This document shows positions 54,001 to 60,000 of a stretch of 64,000 nucleotides of DNA, one piece after another (the first letter of the stretch is position 1; the number at the start of each line of letters is the position of its first letter). The notes beneath the pieces were generated by a model, which saw only the letters and a program-made list of their open reading frames with translations, was not told the origin of the DNA and did not search any database. The position numbers were made by a program, and so were the translations under genes. Origin of the DNA: Chelydra serpentina (Eukaryota > Chordata > Testudines > Chelydridae); contig JBAIAC010000026.1 in NCBI GenBank assembly GCA_037349315.1, forward strand, positions 5,704,001 to 5,768,000, given 5' to 3'.

Positions 54001-57000
54001 GTTCTACTGCCTAACTTAACATACGGCATTAGATTTAAAGCAAAGTTGCTCATCACATGCTTCCAACAGCATTACTGATCAAACCCCTAGGTAGGATCCC
54101 ACCCCCCAAGTTCAACGGCTGCTTCTTTTGTCTTCTCAGGTGCAAAGAGTGAAATGGACAGGGAGGGAGAAGAGAGGTGTCATGGGGTGTTTGCCTTTCC
54201 TTTTATAAGTTTCAGTCCCCCTCTTGAAAAATATTTCCAGCTGAGAACCAGGAGACAGAGTCTGTGTGGAAGGATGTTCCCTGCTGCGTTTTTTCACCTG
54301 TGTATGCTCACATGCAGGTTTCCTTTTGTTTCCTCCATTTCCCTTTCTGCTTGATGACTCTGTTTACTGCTTACATGCAAATTAAGGCAAGCCTGCATTT
54401 AGGGTGACCAGATGTCCCAATTTTATAGGGACAGTCCCGATTTTGGGGTCTTTTTCTTATATAGGTTCCTATTACCCCTCACACCCTGTCCCGATTTTTC
54501 ACACTTGCTGTCTTGTCACCCTACCTGCATTCCTTTGTTTAGGACAGACCTGATTGCCGACTTCTGCTTGGGCAGGGTTGTGGATTTGGAACATGTGCTA
54601 ATAACATCATACAAGGGGATCTTATAACTTCACATACAATGTTGCTACATATATTTCACCATGATAATACTGACCAGCAAGTTATGAGCTTTCAAATGAT
54701 ACCTCACAAAGGATACTTTGTACAAAACTTATTACAATAGTGTGTAGGGTGTGAATAGAGGAATGCATTCTGTCACACCCACTATGGGAAATTTTGAAGG
54801 AGCTTGCTCTTCAGAAAATTCTGAGCACCCAACCTCTGAAAATCAGTCTCAAGTTGGGCACCCAAAACTGTAGGCGCCAAAAATCTTGGTCTGAATGTTT
54901 AAAGTCCTGGTACCATCTTACCTTATGATTAAAGGAAAGCAAAACGGAATATTTCAGAGCTGCCAAATTTTCTAAAATGCTCTTGTCTTGATATGGAGAT
55001 ATGCCTATCTCATAGAACTGGAAGGACCTTGAAAGGTCATCAAGTCCAGTCCCCTGCCTTCACTAGCAGGACCAGGTATTGTCCCCTGACAGATTGTTTT
55101 GCCCCAGATCCCTAAATGGCCCCCTCAAGGATTGAACTCACAACCCTGGGTTTAGCAAGCCAATGCTCAAACAACTGAGCTATCCCTCCCCCGCTTACAT
55201 TTTAGTCTTACATTTTAAATGTTCATAACTTTAGAACTATTGAACCAGTTTTCTCAAATATCAAGATAAGTTTGAAAATAATTGGTTTAGTAGATTTAAA
55301 GATATGAACTTTCTGAACTCAACAAACTACTTTGGGAGTGTGCAATTACCAAGCTGTTCACATTATATGAGCAGGGTATGTCAAATGAGGCCACAGTAAG
55401 AGACAATCTCACACCAAGGCAGACATGTGGCAGGAGAGATTTAGATCTTTTCAGAGAAAACCACCTTGTGGCTGAAAAGAGCTGCTGTTGGAGAGATCCA
55501 AGCAAGTCTGTGGCCATTATAGAGCACAGCTATTGGGAGTGTGTTTACAAAGAAGGGCTTTCTCAATGCTGAGTTCAGCCCTGCAATGTGCTATCCAAAC
55601 AGTTATTGCTCAGTAACAAAGTGCGACATCTTCTCCCTTAACAGAGTTGGGTGAGAAATGTGTCAGTGACAAGGCTCTCTCAGTTTTCTTCTCATGTTGA
55701 TCTGTATAATCTTTCATCACTAGACAAAGTATTCTGTTGTCCTACAGACAAAGAAGCTACCCATCAAGACAAGAGGAACATTGATCATCTGTTGCATCAC
55801 ACATTCTTGGAAAACATTCTCTGCTATGTCCACAGAATGCAAACACATGAGTGAACTGCAACGCAGGCCTGGCAGCACCAATAAGGTTAACAAAGTGCAC
55901 ATCTCAGGAATTTTCTGAGCAACACTCTCCTAGAGGAAAAAACGCCTTCTAAAATCCACTTCATTCATTTTAGTCTTGTAAGTCACATATAACCATAATG
56001 GTCACATGACACCCTAACAGAGTAAGGCATAAAGGCTGACCAGCAAAATCAAATGGAAGCGGACTTAACAGCTAGTAAATGTGATGAACTCACAGTGTGT
56101 TACAACAGAAATACTGCGCAACACAGCCAGAATCCCCTCTTTGGCTCAGAGCATCACGTACTGGGACACAGTTCTTTAGGCTCCTCAGTCTAAGAGGGCA
56201 GAAGAATCTATGCCTTAGATTATCCAAAACCACCTCCCAGCAATATAGTGGTCAGAAAACTTAGCCTCCATCTCTGCAGCAACATAAAATAAATATTACT
56301 GCCATGACTGCGTAGTGCTTCAAATTAACCAGATATCCCGAACCTACCGTCCATGAATAATGCCAGGGTACTCTTTTCAGCTTCCACAGCCTTCACGGCA
56401 CACTCCAAGGCCAAGGCCATGACTACACTACAACTTGTACACTGCAAGTTACACTGGCATAAAGCCACCGCACATAGTATATCGCTTGTGCGCATACATA
56501 CTTGACTCCTTGCACTAGTGCTGTGTGTACTCACCAGGAGTGCGTGTGTCAATGCAGTGCAACCCACCACCATCCAGGGAAGTTTTGGCAATGCATTGTG
56601 GGCCCAAAATGAGTTGCACAGGGGTGACAGGGAGCAAGGGATCAACTTGCCAGCATGCAACTGTCTCCATTCCATAGTCATCTATATCCCATAATTTTCA
56701 TACCAGTTTTCAAAATTCCAAGAACCCACACAGCCCTCCTTGCTACCCACCATCTCTGACATCTCTCATTGCCAAGAAGGCTAATGGGTTGCCAAGAAGG
56801 CTAATGGCATTTTGGGTTGTATAAGTAGGGGCATTTCCAGCAGATCGAGGGATGTGATCATTCCCCTCTATTCAGCACTGGTGAGGCCTCGTTTGGAGTA
56901 CGGTGTCCAGTTTTGGGCCCCACACTACAAGAAGGATGTGGATAAATTGGAAAGAGTCCAGTGGAGGGCAACAAAATTGATTAGGGGGCTGGAGCACATG

Positions 57001-60000
57001 ACTTATGAGGAGAGGCTGAGGGAACTGGGATTGTTTAGCCTGCAGAAGAGAAGAATGAGGGGGGATTTGATAGCTGCTTTCAACTACCTGAAAGGGGGTT
57101 CCAAAGAGGATGGATCTAGACTGTTCTCAGTGGCAGAAGATGATAGAACAAGGAGTAATGGTCTCAAGTTGCAGAGGGGGAGGTTTAGGTTGGATATTAG
57201 GAAAAACTTTTTCACTAGTAGGGTGGTGAAGCACTGGACTGGGTTACCTAGGGAGGTGGTGGAATCTCCTTCCTTAGAGGTTTTTAAGGTCAGGCTTGAC
57301 AAAGCCCTGGCTGGGATGATTTAGTTGGGGTTGGTCCTGCTTTGAGCAGGGGGTTGGACTAGAACCTCCTGAGGTCCCTTCCAACCCTGAGATTCTATGA
57401 TTCTATGATTAAGCATGGGGCATGTACAGCTCTGCACTATTGTCATAAGCATTGCAAGCACAGGACGCACGATCCTCTGGTATTTGCAGAACCACAAGAA
57501 TAACCAAATCAGCGGGGGACACAGTGAGACTCAAGTAAAGGTTGATGGTGGCATTCACAGAGCAGCTGCAGATGGTGGAGCGCTGCTTCTGGGCCCAAGA
57601 AATGAGCACTGACTGTTGGGGTTGCATTGTAATGCAGGCTTGGGATGATGAGCAGAACTTTTGGATGTGCAAGGCCACATTCCTGGATCTGTGTGCCAAG
57701 CTCTTCCCAACCCTCCAGCACAGAGACAGCAGAATTTAAGAGCTGCCCTAACAATAGAGAAGCAAGTGCTGATTGCACTGTGGAAACTTGCAACGTCAGA
57801 TTGCTACCAGTCAGTGGGAAATCATTTTGGAGTTGGAAAATCCACTGCAGAGGCCGGTATCATACAAGCGTGCAGGGTCATTAATTGCCTCCTACTATGC
57901 AGAACTGGGACACTCAGCAACGTGCAGGACATAGTGGATGGATTTGCAGCAATGGGGTCCCTGAACTGTGGTGGAGCAAAAGATGGCACGCATATCCCTA
58001 TTTTGGCATCAGACCACCTTGCCACAGAGTACATCAACAGAAAGGGCTACTTTTTTATGGTTGTGCAACCATTGGTGGATCACCGGGGATGCTTCACCGA
58101 TATTAGTGTGGGCTGGTCAGGGAAGATGCGCGACACTCACATCTTTAAGAACACAGGCCTGTTCATAAAGCTGCAAGCAGGGACTTTCTTTCCTGACCAG
58201 CAGATTGCCACTGGCAACATTGAAATGCCAAATAGTGATCCTGGCCGACATGTCTACCCCTTGCTCCCCTGGCTCCCCACCCACCTTGACAGCATCAAGG
58301 AACACTTTAACTACCGGCTCATCAGATGCAGAATGACAGCTGAATGTGCCTTTGGTCATTTCAAGTTGTTGACTCACAAGATTTGACCTCAGTGACAAAA
58401 ATATCCCAATGGGTATAGATGCCTGCTGTGTCCTACATAATATCTGTGAGGCAAAGGGGTGGGGGAAGTTGCCACCGGGGTGGAGGGTGGGCAGGCATGG
58501 AGCAGCTGCCTGCTGAATTTGAAGAGCCAGACACAAAGGCTGAAGAGCTCAACAGAGTTATACCGCTCAGGAAGGCTTTGATTAAACACTTTAACAGTGA
58601 GCCACAGTGATGTACAGTTCTCTATCTAAACCGGCTGTTTTGGGGCCTGTTAGGAATGGCGTGGTCCTTGGTGGACATGTATGAATATAACATTGTCCAT
58701 GTGGCTATTAATTTGGTAGTGCTTGCTGTACGTTTATGATTATTACACTGTGTTTGTCACTGATGCTACGAGTTGTGTCACACTGTACAGTAACAAGTAG
58801 GTAGGTGCTTTCAGAATGGCTAGGCATTCTGCAGCATATGTTATGAACTAATAAAGATGAATTATTTTCCAAATAATATAACTTTATTGAGTAACAAAAT
58901 CAGTGCAAAGAAAAATCTGTGCAATTTAAAAGCAAATACATTAAAAACTTAATAAATTAATAGAACAGAATTTAACAATGGGAAAGAACATTCGTGTCCA
59001 TTTTAGTTACACATATAGCTACCATGGCTTTCACAGGTCAACCTATGTGAAGCTGTGGTTGTCCTTAATGTCCTCCTGCATGGAGAGGTAGAGATAGGGC
59101 TGGGGCCCCTGATGCCATGTGGAATGTTGAGTAGTAGGGAGGAGAGGTGCTGCAGTGGAGTTCTACATGGATTGCAAAGGGAGGTGAGCCTGGGATTGTT
59201 GAACGTGTAGGTTCCACAAAAGTCTGCAGCATCTGTGTTTCCTGGCAGAGAAGGCCCATTATGTCCTGGTGCATCTTCCTCTCCTTTTCCTGATGGGATA
59301 CCTGGGCCTTTCTCCTCTCCACTCTTTCCTTCTCCAGGCTGTCTGCAATGTTCATCCTCCAGGCCCTGTGCTCATGGTCTGAAGCAGCATCGACTTGCAG
59401 GATCTCACTGAACATGTCATCCTGAGTCCCCATCTTTCTCCTCCTTATTTGTTTCATGTGTTCTACGGGTGTGGAGGGGGAACCTCTCCAGGCCGCAACG
59501 GCAGCAGCTGCAGATAAAACACAAAGAGGTACAATTGTCAGTATAGTCAAAACAGAATGTGAAACTTAATATTCAGAACCCCCTTCCCTGGCTCCCCTAA
59601 AGTTTTAAACAAGACATGCTTATTGACACTTCTGCTTCGGCGCGCTGGAGCGCAGTGCCTCTCACAGCACCAGCCATGGTGACTATGGCCCTCTAGGCAT
59701 GAGGGAAATGAGGAGGGAATTGCTCGGTTGCATGAAACTATGAGTACAGGGCAGTAACTCTGAATACTGGCACCATTTTCCACAGGTGGTGGTGATTTTA
59801 GCTGACACCTCACGCCTGAGGGTAACAAACACACAGAGAGCACGGCTGCTGCTGGCGTCCCAAAGCCACCCAGGCCCGTATGCTGCTAACCTGTGTACTG
59901 CAATGATGCCTGCTGAGGTTATCACTGACTGGGCTGGGAAAGTGTCCTACGGCAGAGAAAGAAGTAAGGCTGCCATCCCTAGAAACCTTCAGGAGAGGAT

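Larger units (their letters stand above)
53260..54777. mobile_element. LTR-like element with two nested MITEs, 4-bp TSD
   Basis: It starts TGTGACATACCAAGG and ends CATTCTGTCACA; CCCA flanks it at 53256-53259 and 54778-54781. Inside, a hAT MITE (53309-53532) and a TAGGGTGACC MITE (54400-54523) are inserted with perfect duplications. CAAGTTTATTAACTATAAAG near 53910 is like the insert at 23.3-24.3 kb. It has no coding frames. Confidence 0.6.
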
